The notes beneath the pieces are model-generated. The model ran no database searches, was not told the origin of the DNA, and saw nothing but the letters and a program-made list of their open reading frames with translations. From Clostridiales bacterium (GTDB taxonomy: Bacteria; Bacillota; Clostridia; Christensenellales; Aristaeellaceae), in NCBI GenBank assembly GCA_019409045.1, contig DXVG01000080.1:1-7681 (forward strand): 7,681 nucleotides of DNA, read 5' to 3'. Shown here in pieces: positions 1-6,108 of the stretch (within the stretch, counting starts at the first letter, position 1; the number at the start of each line of letters is the position of its first letter). The translations under genes and the position numbers were made by a program.

Positions 1-2
1 CC

Positions 3-440
3 GAGCTCGAGGTGATGAGCTTTGCCTACCGCATCGCGGCGCTGATACCGCGCCCCCTGCCCGCGCCCTCGCCCCTGCCCCCGCAGACGGACAACCGCCT
101 GCTCAGCCTCCGGCGGATGATGGGCTTTGTGCAAAAGCACTACCGCGAGAAGATATCTCTGCAGGACATCGCCGCCGCGGGGGGCGTGAGCGTCAGCGCC
201 TGCTGCGTCATATTCCGCAAAAACATCGACCAGACGCCCATGGGCTACCTCATGCGCTACCGGCTGGAAAAGGGCATGGAGCAGCTCCGCAACCCCAACC
301 TGACCGTGACGGAGATCGCCCGCGCCGTGGGCTTTGGCGGCGCGAGCTACTTTACCGAGTGCTTCCGGCGGCACCTGCAGGTGACGCCCCTGCAGTACCG
401 AAAGCACTACGGGGATGCCTGGGCCGCCTCGGGCGAGTGA
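3..440 (+). CDS. AraC-family transcriptional regulator, C-terminal part (5' end outside window)
   Basis: The frame is open from the left edge (position 3) to TGA at 438-440, so the visible 145 codons are the end of a longer gene. They encode the AraC/XylS DNA-binding domain. A first helix-turn-helix lies around 153-230 (ISLQDIAAAGGVSVSACCVIFRK, shown by the LQDIAA..GVS pattern), and the second, more conserved one around 300-375 (VTEIARAVGFGGASYFTECFRR, shown by EIA..VGF..ASYF..FRR), ending in the usual TPLQYRKHYG tail. AraC proteins of about 280-300 aa have an N-terminal cupin or other sensor domain; that part is off the window, so the ligand cannot be read. A GTG (12) and an ATG (15) occur in frame, but coding upstream of them makes them unlikely starts. 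The gene is convergent with the next gene and overlaps its end by 34 bp. Confidence 0.9.
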   Translation, partial: ELEVMSFAYRIAALIPRPLPAPSPLPPQTDNRLLSLRRMMGFVQKHYREKISLQDIAAAGGVSVSACCVIFRKNIDQTPMGYLMRYRLEKGMEQLRNPNLTVTEIARAVGFGGASYFTECFRRHLQVTPLQYRKHYGDAWAASGE

Positions 441-1087
441 AAGTTTATGTCGATGTCGCCGTTGTTCGCGGACACCTCCAGCGCCTTTTCGCCGTCGCCC
501 ATCTGCTCGGGCAGGTTGCTCTCGCCCTTTTTGACCTGCGCGCTTATGGTGAACTCGTCCACGCTTCCGAGCACGGTTCCGCAGATGTCGCCGTTTTTGA
601 CCTCCAGCGTGAGCGCCTCGCCCACCTCCAGCGCGTCAAAGCGTATGTCCCCGCCGTTTACGCGGATGCTCGCCGACGCGCCCAGCGAGATCGGCTCGAG
701 CGTCACGTCCTCGTTCGTGGTCTCGATCTGCAGCGAGGAGAGCGCGTCCTCGGGGACGCTCAGGCGGATCGCCCGGTACTCGGCGTCGCTCTTGAAGCCG
801 AAAAAGTCGTACCACTGCCGGTCCTGCTCAAGCGTCACGCGCAGCGTGCCCTCCGAGAGGTCGAACTGGTAGTACTCCTTCTCGCTCTGATAGCAGTCCA
901 CGCGGATGGTCCCGTCCGTGGAGGCGACGACCTCCACGCTCCGGTCGGTCGCCTCGATGACCACGGTGTGTACCTCGGCCGCGTCGATCTGGTACGTCTC
1001 CGGCGAAAACGTCTCCGCCTGCGCAATGCACGGCGCGGCGCTGAGCATCAGCGCGAGGCACGCGAGCAGCACTGTCCGTTTTTTCAT
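407..1087 (-). CDS. Exported DUF4097-type beta-repeat protein
   Basis: 226 aa, function unknown. ATG at 1087-1085 is chosen because AGGAGGAAAT lies directly upstream (1090-1100) and a signal peptide starts there: MKKR, a hydrophobic stretch to about residue 19, and a probable signal peptidase cut at AQA-E (24/25). C20 sits in AAPC, which is a poor lipobox. The mature part has the repeated strand-turn pattern of the DUF4097 (putative adhesin, beta-helix or beta-solenoid) family: TTNEDV at 123-128, NGGDI at 144-148, KNGDI at 164-168 and NNGDI at 208-212, each followed by a short hydrophobic strand. Such proteins are usually exported or membrane-attached and often sit beside a regulator. Here no membrane anchor follows, so the product should be secreted or cell-wall associated. 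It is divergent from a MerR-type regulator and has a MerR-type promoter, which suggests inducible expression. The family call is good; the role is open. Confidence 0.83.
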   Translation of the reverse strand: MKKRTVLLACLALMLSAAPCIAQAETFSPETYQIDAAEVHTVVIEATDRSVEVVASTDGTIRVDCYQSEKEYYQFDLSEGTLRVTLEQDRQWYDFFGFKSDAEYRAIRLSVPEDALSSLQIETTNEDVTLEPISLGASASIRVNGGDIRFDALEVGEALTLEVKNGDICGTVLGSVDEFTISAQVKKGESNLPEQMGDGEKALEVSANNGDIDINFHSPEAAQASP

Positions 1088-1146
1088 CTCAATTTCCTCC
1101 TGTTGCTTCTTTCCGGCCGCGCGTGCGCGCCGCCGGTCGCAATGGG

Positions 1147-1177
1147 AGTATAAACCCTTGTGTCGCACAAAAGTCAA
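1147..1177 (-). promoter_or_regulatory. MerR-type promoter of the DUF4097 gene (19-bp spacer)
   Basis: Read leftward, the -35 is TTGACT (1172-1177) and the -10 is TATACT (1147-1152). Both are near consensus (5 of 6 each). They are separated by exactly 19 bp (1153-1171) instead of 17. Over-long 19-20 bp spacers with a dyad between the hexamers are the hallmark of promoters that MerR-family activators untwist. The expected transcript start is near 1140, giving a leader of about 50 nt with the AGGAGG site. On the other strand the same A/T patch reads TATAAA (1149-1154) and could serve as the -10 of the merR gene itself, without a visible -35. Confidence 0.75.
1154..1174. promoter_or_regulatory. 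Probable MerR operator (imperfect 21-bp dyad)
   Basis: The centre is a perfect inverted repeat, TTGTG-TCG-CACAA (1158-1170). Extending it gives 9-bp arms with 7 of 9 matches (1154-1162 against 1166-1174). It lies almost wholly within the 19-bp spacer of the leftward promoter, where MerR-family dimers bind. It also covers the expected transcript start of the merR gene, so binding could both activate the DUF4097 gene and limit merR. Assignment to this MerR is inferred from position. Confidence 0.65.
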
Positions 1178-1183
1178 GGGGGG
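1176..1183 (+). promoter_or_regulatory. Ribosome binding site deciding the merR start
   Basis: AAGGGGGG lies 6 nt upstream of ATG 1190. The alternative upstream GTG at 1160 lies inside the operator dyad and has no comparable site. The purine run directly abuts the -35 box of the opposing promoter, so the control region is very compact. Confidence 0.6.
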
Positions 1184-1189
1184 AAATGC

Positions 1190-1984
1190 ATGTCGGAGGA
1201 ATATACGATCCAGCAGGCGGCGCGCATGGTGGGCGTGACCTGCGAAACGCTGCGGCACTACGACCGCATCGGCCTTGCGCCGCCCGCGCGCCGCGACGAG
1301 TGGACGGGCTATCGCTACTATTCCCGCGCGCAGATCGTGCGCCTGAGCACCATCTGCGCGCTTCGGCGCATGGACATACCGCTGGAGGAGATCGCTTCGG
1401 CGCTGGAGATGGACGATCTACAGGCAGTGGTGCGCTTTTTCGAGCGGGCGGAGCAGCGCGCCGAGGAGAAGATCGCCCGCCTGCGCTACGCAAAGGAGCA
1501 GATCGAAAGGGCGCGCGCGGCCTATCAGGACAAGCTGCGCGCGCCGGAGGGGGAGGACGCGCCGTTCGTGCGCAACCTCCCGGAGCGCGTCATACTGCTC
1601 TCGGACACGCTGCGCGAGCCGACGCTGGACAACCTGTGGAGCTACCAGTCGTCGTTTTACGCGCAGCTGTCCGAGCAGGAGCGCGAGCACTTCGCCTTCG
1701 AGGACCTGGCGGGCATACTCCACCGCGACGGGGACGCGCGGCTGTTCGCCGTGTGCCTGTGCCACTGCGAGCGGCCGGGGCTGGAGGTGCTGCCCGCGGG
1801 CGAGTACCTGTGCGCAAACTGCGAGGAGCGCGACCGCCGCGCCGTGCTGGACGGCCTTCTGGAGCGCGCGCGGGAAAGGCGCGGCGAGAGCGGGCAGATC
1901 GCCGTGGAGATCGTGGTGGTGTGCGGCATACTGCAATGGAAGTATCAGGCGCAGGTGTACCTCGGCCCCGCGCGCGGCGCGTAG
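1190..1984 (+). CDS. MerR-family activator, BmrR/TipA type with GyrI-like sensor domain
   Basis: 264 aa. ATG at 1190 is chosen over an in-frame GTG at 1160 because the G-rich site at 1176-1183 (AAGGGGGG) sits 6 nt before it and the MerR fold starts at residue 5. Residues 5-75 are the winged helix: YTIQQAARMVGV, LRHYDRIGLAPP, GYRYYS, ALRRMDIPLEEI. Residues about 78-117 form the dimerisation coiled coil. Residues about 125-264 resemble the GyrI-like effector domain, with LPAGEYLC (201-208) and VEIVVVCGILQWKYQAQV (239-256). E240 falls where BmrR-type proteins have their buried ligand-binding glutamate. BmrR relatives sense hydrophobic cations and activate efflux or related genes. Unusual here is a cysteine cluster (C189, C191, C193, C208, C211). 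The gene is divergent from the DUF4097 gene, its likely target, and ends 3 bp from the convergent tetR gene. Confidence 0.88.
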   Translation: MSEEYTIQQAARMVGVTCETLRHYDRIGLAPPARRDEWTGYRYYSRAQIVRLSTICALRRMDIPLEEIASALEMDDLQAVVRFFERAEQRAEEKIARLRYAKEQIERARAAYQDKLRAPEGEDAPFVRNLPERVILLSDTLREPTLDNLWSYQSSFYAQLSEQEREHFAFEDLAGILHRDGDARLFAVCLCHCERPGLEVLPAGEYLCANCEERDRRAVLDGLLERARERRGESGQIAVEIVVVCGILQWKYQAQVYLGPARGA

Positions 1985-1987
1985 GCG

Positions 1988-2611
1988 TCAGCTTTCCGCC
2001 TCCGGCGGCGCGGCGATGCCGAACAGCAGCATGCCCAGCAGCCGCTCCATGCGCCGGAGGGGATCGGCGTCCGCCTCCTGCGGCGCGTCGCAGAGCGCGA
2101 AGAACTCCCAGAACAGCGCCTCCACGGCCTCGGCGTACCGCTCGGCATCGCGCGCGCGAACGCCGGGGCGCAGGGCAAGCCGCGCGATCGCATGACGCAT
2201 GAATTCGCGGTTGAGCTCGCGCAGGGGGGCGCGCAGTGCGTGGATCGGCTCGCGCAGGTGCGCGGGCGCGCGCAGCAGCGCGCACTCGAACACGCCCTTT
2301 TCGTCGGGCCGCTCCCGGAAGTACGCCTCGCGGCAGAGGAAGTAATCGCGCATGGCGCGCGAGGCCTCCAGCTGCGCAAGGCCGTCCATCTCCCGCTCCA
2401 GATAGAGCCGCAGGCGCGCGAAAACCTCCTCCACGCACGCCAAAAACAGGGCGTCCCGGCCGGAGAAGTAGTGGTACATCGCGCCCTTGGAGATGCCGTG
2501 GCGCGCGCACAGGCTGTCGATGGTCACGCCCTCGTAGCCGGACGCAAAGTCCTGCATGGCCGCGGCGAGTATGTCGCGCCTGCGCTTTTCGCGCCGCTCC
2601 GCCTGCTTCAC
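1988..2611 (-). CDS. TetR/AcrR-family repressor, second gene of the antiporter operon
   Basis: 207 aa, starting at GTG 2611-2609. This start overlaps the TGA of the upstream antiporter gene (GTGA, 2608-2611), so translation is probably coupled. The N-terminal DNA-binding domain covers residues about 8-52: RRRDILAAAMQDFA, then GVTIDSLCARHGISKGAMYHYFSGRDAL (residues 28-55), the classic TetR helix-turn-helix with GxSKGxxYxYFxxRDxL. The remaining 150 residues are helical and give no clue to the ligand, as is usual. Length is normal for the family. The gene sits behind a cation/proton antiporter whose promoter contains an inverted repeat, so the simplest reading is a repressor of its own operon. 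The stop lies 3 bp from the end of the convergent merR gene, with no terminator between. Confidence 0.9.
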   Translation of the reverse strand: MKQAERREKRRRDILAAAMQDFASGYEGVTIDSLCARHGISKGAMYHYFSGRDALFLACVEEVFARLRLYLEREMDGLAQLEASRAMRDYFLCREAYFRERPDEKGVFECALLRAPAHLREPIHALRAPLRELNREFMRHAIARLALRPGVRARDAERYAEAVEALFWEFFALCDAPQEADADPLRRMERLLGMLLFGIAAPPEAES

Positions 2612-3843
2612 TTTACCGCCGCCTTTCCGATCTCACCGGCCCACTCAAAGCCCTTCTTTGCAAGGAACACGGCGATGATCTCGTTGATGACCGCCGCCGC
2701 GGCGATGGTGCCCTGAATGATGGAGGCGCTTTCCGGGTCCGGCCCCTCCAGCATCGACACGGCGATGCCCGTAAACACCAGCGAAACGCCCGAGTGCGGC
2801 AGGAGCGTAAGCCCCAGATAGCGGCGCACGGTGGTCGGGGCGCCGGTGGCGCGCGCGCCGACGTAGGCGCCGGTGTACTTGCCCACGGCGCGGGAGATGA
2901 TGTATACCGCCGTATAGACGCCCGCGCCGAAGATCAGGTGATAGTCCAGCGGCGCGCCGAGGTTGAGGATGGCCACGATCAGCGAAATGGCGATGGCGGG
3001 ATGCATCACATCCATGATGTCGGTGAGCTGCTTTTGCGGGATCATGTTGGCAAACACGGCGGAGAACGCCATGCCGATGAGCATGAAGTTGATGACCTGC
3101 ATCGGCAGCACCACTTCGTTCAGATACATGCCCAGCGCCCAGGAGAGCAGCAGCATGCCCGACATGACCGCCACCGAGGCGCGCTTGCCATTGACCAGGC
3201 GCAGCAGCTTCCCGGCGACAAAGCCTGTGGCGATGCCGAGAAATACCGGCAGGAACACATAAAACAGCATCGCAAACACGCAGACGCCCGTGGTGGAGAT
3301 GCCCGCGCTCACCAGCGCGACGACCGTGAAAAACACCGCCGCGCCCACCAGATCGTCCAGCGCCGCCATGGGGATGAGCGTGCTGGTCACCGGCCCGGAG
3401 GTCCGCATATCCGTGACGATGGACAAAGAGGGCGCGGGCGCGGTGGCCAGCGCGATGCCGCCGAACAGGAACGCCAGATAGACCGGCACGCCGGCGAAGT
3501 GAAAGATCACGCCGAACACGAGGCTGACCACCAGAAACGTGCCCAGAGATTCCGTGATGGTCGTCACCACGATCTGCTTGCCCGCCTTGCGTATCTCCTG
3601 CCAGATCAGCTCCGTGCCGATCATCAGGCCGAACACGCACTCCATGATGTGTATCATCACGGTGAACCAGCGCGCCTCCAGCATGGACTGGCTCAGAAAC
3701 CCAAAGGCGTGCGGCCCCAGCGCCATGCCCGTGAGCAGCCAGCCGAGGATGGAGGGCAGTTTCAGCTTCGCCACCAGGCGGCCGACGAAAAACGCCAGCG
3801 CGACGGCGGCGAGCAGCTTGAGAACGTCGAGCAGGACGGCCAT
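2608..3843 (-). CDS. CPA2-type cation/proton antiporter (Na_H_Exchanger family)
   Basis: 411 aa integral membrane protein with about 11-13 hydrophobic segments from residue 3 to 396. It has the Na_H_Exchanger fold: KLPSILGWLLTGMALGP (28-44), the TAPAPS stretch (134-139) expected in the crossed broken helix TM4, and ALDDLVGA (161-168) with paired aspartates D163-D164. A DD pair is typical of electrogenic CPA2/NhaA-like exchangers; electroneutral CPA1 members have ND. SRAVGKYTGAYVGA (318-331) carries the lysine (K322) that pairs with the aspartates in NapA-type proteins, followed by LGLTLLPHSGVSL (343-355). There is no C-terminal TrkA/RCK domain, unlike KefB/C. It should exchange Na+, K+ or a similar cation for H+ across the cytoplasmic membrane; the ion cannot be read. 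ATG 3843 has an AAGGGAG site 9 nt upstream. It is the first gene of an operon with tetR. Confidence 0.88.
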   Translation of the reverse strand: MAVLLDVLKLLAAVALAFFVGRLVAKLKLPSILGWLLTGMALGPHAFGFLSQSMLEARWFTVMIHIMECVFGLMIGTELIWQEIRKAGKQIVVTTITESLGTFLVVSLVFGVIFHFAGVPVYLAFLFGGIALATAPAPSLSIVTDMRTSGPVTSTLIPMAALDDLVGAAVFFTVVALVSAGISTTGVCVFAMLFYVFLPVFLGIATGFVAGKLLRLVNGKRASVAVMSGMLLLSWALGMYLNEVVLPMQVINFMLIGMAFSAVFANMIPQKQLTDIMDVMHPAIAISLIVAILNLGAPLDYHLIFGAGVYTAVYIISRAVGKYTGAYVGARATGAPTTVRRYLGLTLLPHSGVSLVFTGIAVSMLEGPDPESASIIQGTIAAAAVINEIIAVFLAKKGFEWAGEIGKAAVK

Positions 3844-3871
3844 ACAAAAGGACTCCCTTCGCAGCGGAAAA

Positions 3872-3900
3872 ATTATAGACGAAATCGTCTACTTTTTCAG
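3872..3900 (-). promoter_or_regulatory. Promoter of the antiporter-tetR operon
   Basis: Read leftward, the -35 is CTGAAA (3895-3900), the spacer is 17 bp and the -10 is a consensus TATAAT (3872-3877). Transcription should begin near 3865, about 20 nt before ATG 3843, leaving room only for the ribosome site. A second TATACT (3899-3904, leftward) lies upstream and has no good -35. Confidence 0.72.
3876..3891. promoter_or_regulatory. Probable TetR operator (perfect 7-2-7 inverted repeat)
   Basis: TAGACGA-AA-TCGTCTA is a perfect inverted repeat of 7-bp arms. It fills the spacer of the antiporter promoter and overlaps two bases of its -10 box. Size and position fit a TetR-family operator that blocks RNA polymerase. 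Since the tetR gene is in the operon driven by this promoter, negative autoregulation released by the repressor's ligand is the likely logic. No protein-DNA match can be proven from sequence. Confidence 0.68.
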
Positions 3901-3982
3901 TATAGCAAAGGGGAGCGGCCGCGTCCACGCCGTTTTGGTAAACGAAATGTGTCGATTGCAGGAACGTCGCGCAGATGAAGGC

Positions 3983-4008
3983 AAAAAATCCCCCGCGCAG
4001 GCGGGGGG
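3983..4008 (-). terminator. Intrinsic terminator of the XRE-PHP-HD operon
   Basis: Read leftward: stem CCCCCGC (4007-4001), 4-nt loop (4000-3997), stem GCGGGGG (3996-3990), then A and six T (3988-3983). This is a strong G/C stem followed by a U tract, starting 6 nt after the TGA of the HD gene. It should also insulate the antiporter promoter downstream from read-through. Confidence 0.88.
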
Positions 4009-4013
4009 ACATG

Positions 4014-4673
4014 TCACAGAAGCGTCACATCATTGATCAGCAGCTTGAACTTCAGCCCCAGAAACTCCGCCGCGCGGCGGCAGAGCAGCATGCGGGTCAG
4101 GAAGATCTCAAAGTAGTCCATCACCGCGCAGATGTCGGTGTCGATGGTCAGCTGCAAGGTCACCGCGTCGCGCCGGGGGCTTATGACCAGCTGGGAGGAT
4201 TCCACGGCGTAGTTGACGCGGTCGTGTATGTCGCCCGCGTACACGGCGCGGGGCCGCACGCGGCTGCGGCGCACGTCGCCCTTGTCGGCCAGGATCAGCG
4301 CCGCGGCGATCTCGTTCACCGGCGCGCCGGTGCCCTCGTCGTGGTTGCCGATGGCCGAGACCACCATGGCGATCTCCTCGGCGGGCATGCCCATGTGGTC
4401 GAGTATGCGAAAGGCCATCACCGCGCCGGACATGGCGTGCTCGTGGCGGTTGACGGTGTTGCCGATGTCGTGCATGTACCCGGCGATGCGGGCGAGCTCC
4501 TGCGTGCGCTCGGAATAGCCCAGCGTGCCCAGTATGTCCGCAGCCAGCGTGGCCGCGCGCGTGACGTGGGCAAAGGAGTGCTCCGTGTAGCCGATGGCCT
4601 CCATCACCTTGTCCGCCGCGCGTATATAGGCGTTGATCTCCGCGCTGTTTTTTACATCCTCGTATGTCACCAT
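4014..4673 (-). CDS. HD-domain phosphohydrolase
   Basis: 219 aa cytoplasmic protein, last gene of a three-gene operon. The HD superfamily metal ligands are all present: H36 (EHSFAHVTR), H68-D69 (AGYMHDIGN, 64-72) and D130 (LILADKGDV, 126-134). Additional histidines at H79 and H111 (IGNHDEGTG, 108-116) lie between, where larger HD hydrolases use extra ligands. The C-terminal 85 residues (about 135-219) form an alpha/beta tail with no recognised motif. HD enzymes hydrolyse phosphate esters, mostly of nucleotides or cyclic nucleotides; the substrate here is not readable. ATG 4673 has a GGGAAGG site 9 nt upstream and follows the PHP gene by 21 nt. The pairing with a second metal-dependent phosphoesterase suggests the two act on related phosphorylated compounds, but this is inference. 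Confidence 0.86.
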   Translation of the reverse strand: MVTYEDVKNSAEINAYIRAADKVMEAIGYTEHSFAHVTRAATLAADILGTLGYSERTQELARIAGYMHDIGNTVNRHEHAMSGAVMAFRILDHMGMPAEEIAMVVSAIGNHDEGTGAPVNEIAAALILADKGDVRRSRVRPRAVYAGDIHDRVNYAVESSQLVISPRRDAVTLQLTIDTDICAVMDYFEIFLTRMLLCRRAAEFLGLKFKLLINDVTLL

Positions 4674-4690
4674 AGCTGTGTGCCTTCCCC

Positions 4691-4706
4691 GGCGCTAGAG
4701 AGCGCC
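4691..4706 (-). other. Small hairpin at the PHP-HD junction
   Basis: GGCGCT-AGAG-AGCGCC is a perfect 6-bp inverted repeat spanning the last codons and the TAG of the PHP gene. There is no U tract, so it is not an intrinsic terminator. It could tune expression or mRNA stability between the two genes, or be chance in GC-rich DNA. Confidence 0.35.
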
Positions 4707-5396
4707 GCGCTTTATGTAGTCAAATAGCGCCGCCGCGCTTTTTTCGGCGGCATCGTAAAACACCTCGCGCTCGAGCATGTTTTCCAGGTAGTGCGCGTCG
4801 CTGGAGTGCAAAACGCGCATGCCGGAGGTGTCCAGCGCGCATGGAAGCTCCCGCCAGACCTCCACCGCGGCCACGTCGAGCCCCGGCGGCAGAAAGCCCA
4901 GCACGTTCAAAAGCCCGTTGTTGCCGCGGTTGATGTGCGCGGGCACGGCCGCGCCGCCGCGCGCGTTGATGCGCTCCACCAATTCGTCCAGCGACAGCGA
5001 AAGCGCGCTGAGCAACAGCAGCTCCTCCGTGCCGATCTCCTCGTCGTTTTCGTCCAGCACCGCCTGCCGCCCGAACAGCTCGGGGCGGTTGGGGATGGGC
5101 GGCAGGCAGGCGTGTATCTCCTCGGAAAACGCCAGCGCGCCTGCAACGTCGGGAAAATAGGAAAGCAGGTGCGCCTCCTCGGCGGTGGTCAGCTCCATCG
5201 CGGGCAGCAGCACCACGCCCATCGCCGCGCACGTCTTTTCCAGCGCGGGCAGGTTGCGCGCGCTGTTGTGGTCGGCCACGGCGATCGCATCCAGCCCCTT
5301 GAGCATAGCCATGCCCGCGATGTTGTTGGGCGTCATCAGCTCGTCGCCGCAGGGCGACAGGCAGGAGTGGATGTGCAGGTCGCAGTACAGCCGCAT
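4695..5396 (-). CDS. PHP-domain metal-dependent phosphoesterase
   Basis: 233 aa. The polymerase-and-histidinol-phosphatase (PHP) fold is shown by its ligand motifs in order: DLHIH (6-10), CGDE (16-19), ADHN (41-44), MELT (67-70), H76, PAHINR (152-157) and SSDAHY (198-203). H8, H10, D18, H43, E68, H76, H154, D200 and H202 are the likely ligands of a trinuclear metal site, so an active enzyme is expected. Stand-alone PHP proteins of this size include nucleotide or oligonucleotide phosphatases such as the YciV/RNase AM group, and related ones are frequent in Clostridia; the substrate is unknown. ATG 5396 begins one base after the TGA of the XRE gene and has GGAGG 7 nt upstream inside that gene's end, so translation is closely coupled. 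Confidence 0.88.
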   Translation of the reverse strand: MRLYCDLHIHSCLSPCGDELMTPNNIAGMAMLKGLDAIAVADHNSARNLPALEKTCAAMGVVLLPAMELTTAEEAHLLSYFPDVAGALAFSEEIHACLPPIPNRPELFGRQAVLDENDEEIGTEELLLLSALSLSLDELVERINARGGAAVPAHINRGNNGLLNVLGFLPPGLDVAAVEVWRELPCALDTSGMRVLHSSDAHYLENMLEREVFYDAAEKSAAALFDYIKRGAL

Positions 5397-5397
5397 G

Positions 5398-6084
5398 TCA
5401 CAGCCTCCGTTCCAGCTTCACGCACTTTGCAAGCACGCGCGCCTCGGCGGCGGGCAGCGTCTGCGAGCAAAACTCGCGGTCGTAGCTCTGCAGATGCACG
5501 CGGTTTCCATCCAGCTTGTTGGCCTTGCGCGCCGCGCGCTTTGCGCCCAGCAAAAACAGGCTGATCGCGCCGTCCTCCACCTTCTGCGTCGGCACGCACA
5601 GCAAAAGGTCGCCCGCGTGTATGCGAAAGCCGCGCAGCGCGTCGTCCGGGCAGCGGAAGAAGAACACCTTGTCCGGCGCGCCGCCCTCGATTTTGCCGCC
5701 GATCACGGGCACGAGCACATGGTCCACCACGCGGGAGTCCTCGTCCGTCACCGGCACGCGCTTGACCACGCCGCCCAAGGCGTCCAGCCAAGCGGCCTGG
5801 TCGCCCTCCTGCTTTTGCGGCTCGTTGACCGGCAGCGTGTACGGCCGCGGCCGGGGCCGGAGCTGCGCGGCGGGCTCCTGCGCCACCTCCAGCTCGGCGG
5901 ACACGGGATTGTCCACGCCCAGTATCTTCAGCATGCGCTGCGCCTGCTCGTCGGACACGATGCGCCGGCCCGCCTCGATCTCCCGGATCACGCTCTCGGC
6001 CATGCCGCACTTGCGGCCGAGCGCCTTTTCGGTCATCTTCGCCTGCAGGCGCGCGCTGTGGATGGTTTCGCCAAGTCTGCTCAT
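5398..6084 (-). CDS. XRE/MBF1-like regulator with a LexA/S24-like C-terminal domain lacking the catalytic serine
   Basis: 228 aa. ATG 6084 is chosen because GGAGGAGG (6090-6097) lies 5 nt upstream; an ATG at 6099 would begin inside that site. Residues 4-57 are a helix-turn-helix of the XRE/MBF1 type (LGETIHSARLQAKMTEKAL; CGMAESVIREIEAGRR). A proline/arginine-rich linker follows (about 69-92). Residues about 120-228 resemble the LexA/CI S24 beta-fold: FRCPDDALRGFRIHAGDLLL (143-162), then VEDGAISLFLL (169-179), a basic stretch with K187, GNRVHLQS (193-200), and a C-terminal strand pair. In LexA the motif before IxxGD is SM with the nucleophile serine; here the position is D148 (DDAL), while a lysine is kept. 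Self-cleavage is therefore unlikely and the domain may sense or dimerise. It is the first gene of the operon with the PHP and HD enzymes and is probably its regulator. Confidence 0.78.
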   Translation of the reverse strand: MSRLGETIHSARLQAKMTEKALGRKCGMAESVIREIEAGRRIVSDEQAQRMLKILGVDNPVSAELEVAQEPAAQLRPRPRPYTLPVNEPQKQEGDQAAWLDALGGVVKRVPVTDEDSRVVDHVLVPVIGGKIEGGAPDKVFFFRCPDDALRGFRIHAGDLLLCVPTQKVEDGAISLFLLGAKRAARKANKLDGNRVHLQSYDREFCSQTLPAAEARVLAKCVKLERRL

Positions 6085-6089
6085 AAAGA

Positions 6090-6097
6090 CCTCCTCC
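6090..6097 (-). promoter_or_regulatory. Ribosome binding site deciding the XRE start
   Basis: GGAGGAGG read leftward, 5 nt from ATG 6084. It overlaps the alternative in-frame ATG at 6099-6097, which rules that one out. Confidence 0.65.
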
Positions 6098-6108
6098 ATT
6101 ACACGGCT

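Noticed and set aside
1028..1030. C20 of the DUF4097 protein as a lipobox cysteine
   Set aside because: The preceding residues AAP do not fit the [LVI][AST][GA]C rule; cleavage at AQA-E is more likely.
1996..2008. CCGCC-TCC-GGCGG stem at the end of the tetR gene as a terminator
   Set aside because: Only 5 bp, within coding sequence, without a U tract on either strand.
2236..3978. A 580-codon open frame on the + strand
   Set aside because: It is antisense to the tetR and antiporter genes, rich in Arg, His, Ala and Gln with no domain or ribosome site. The opposite strand has clear families. It is a by-product of high GC content.
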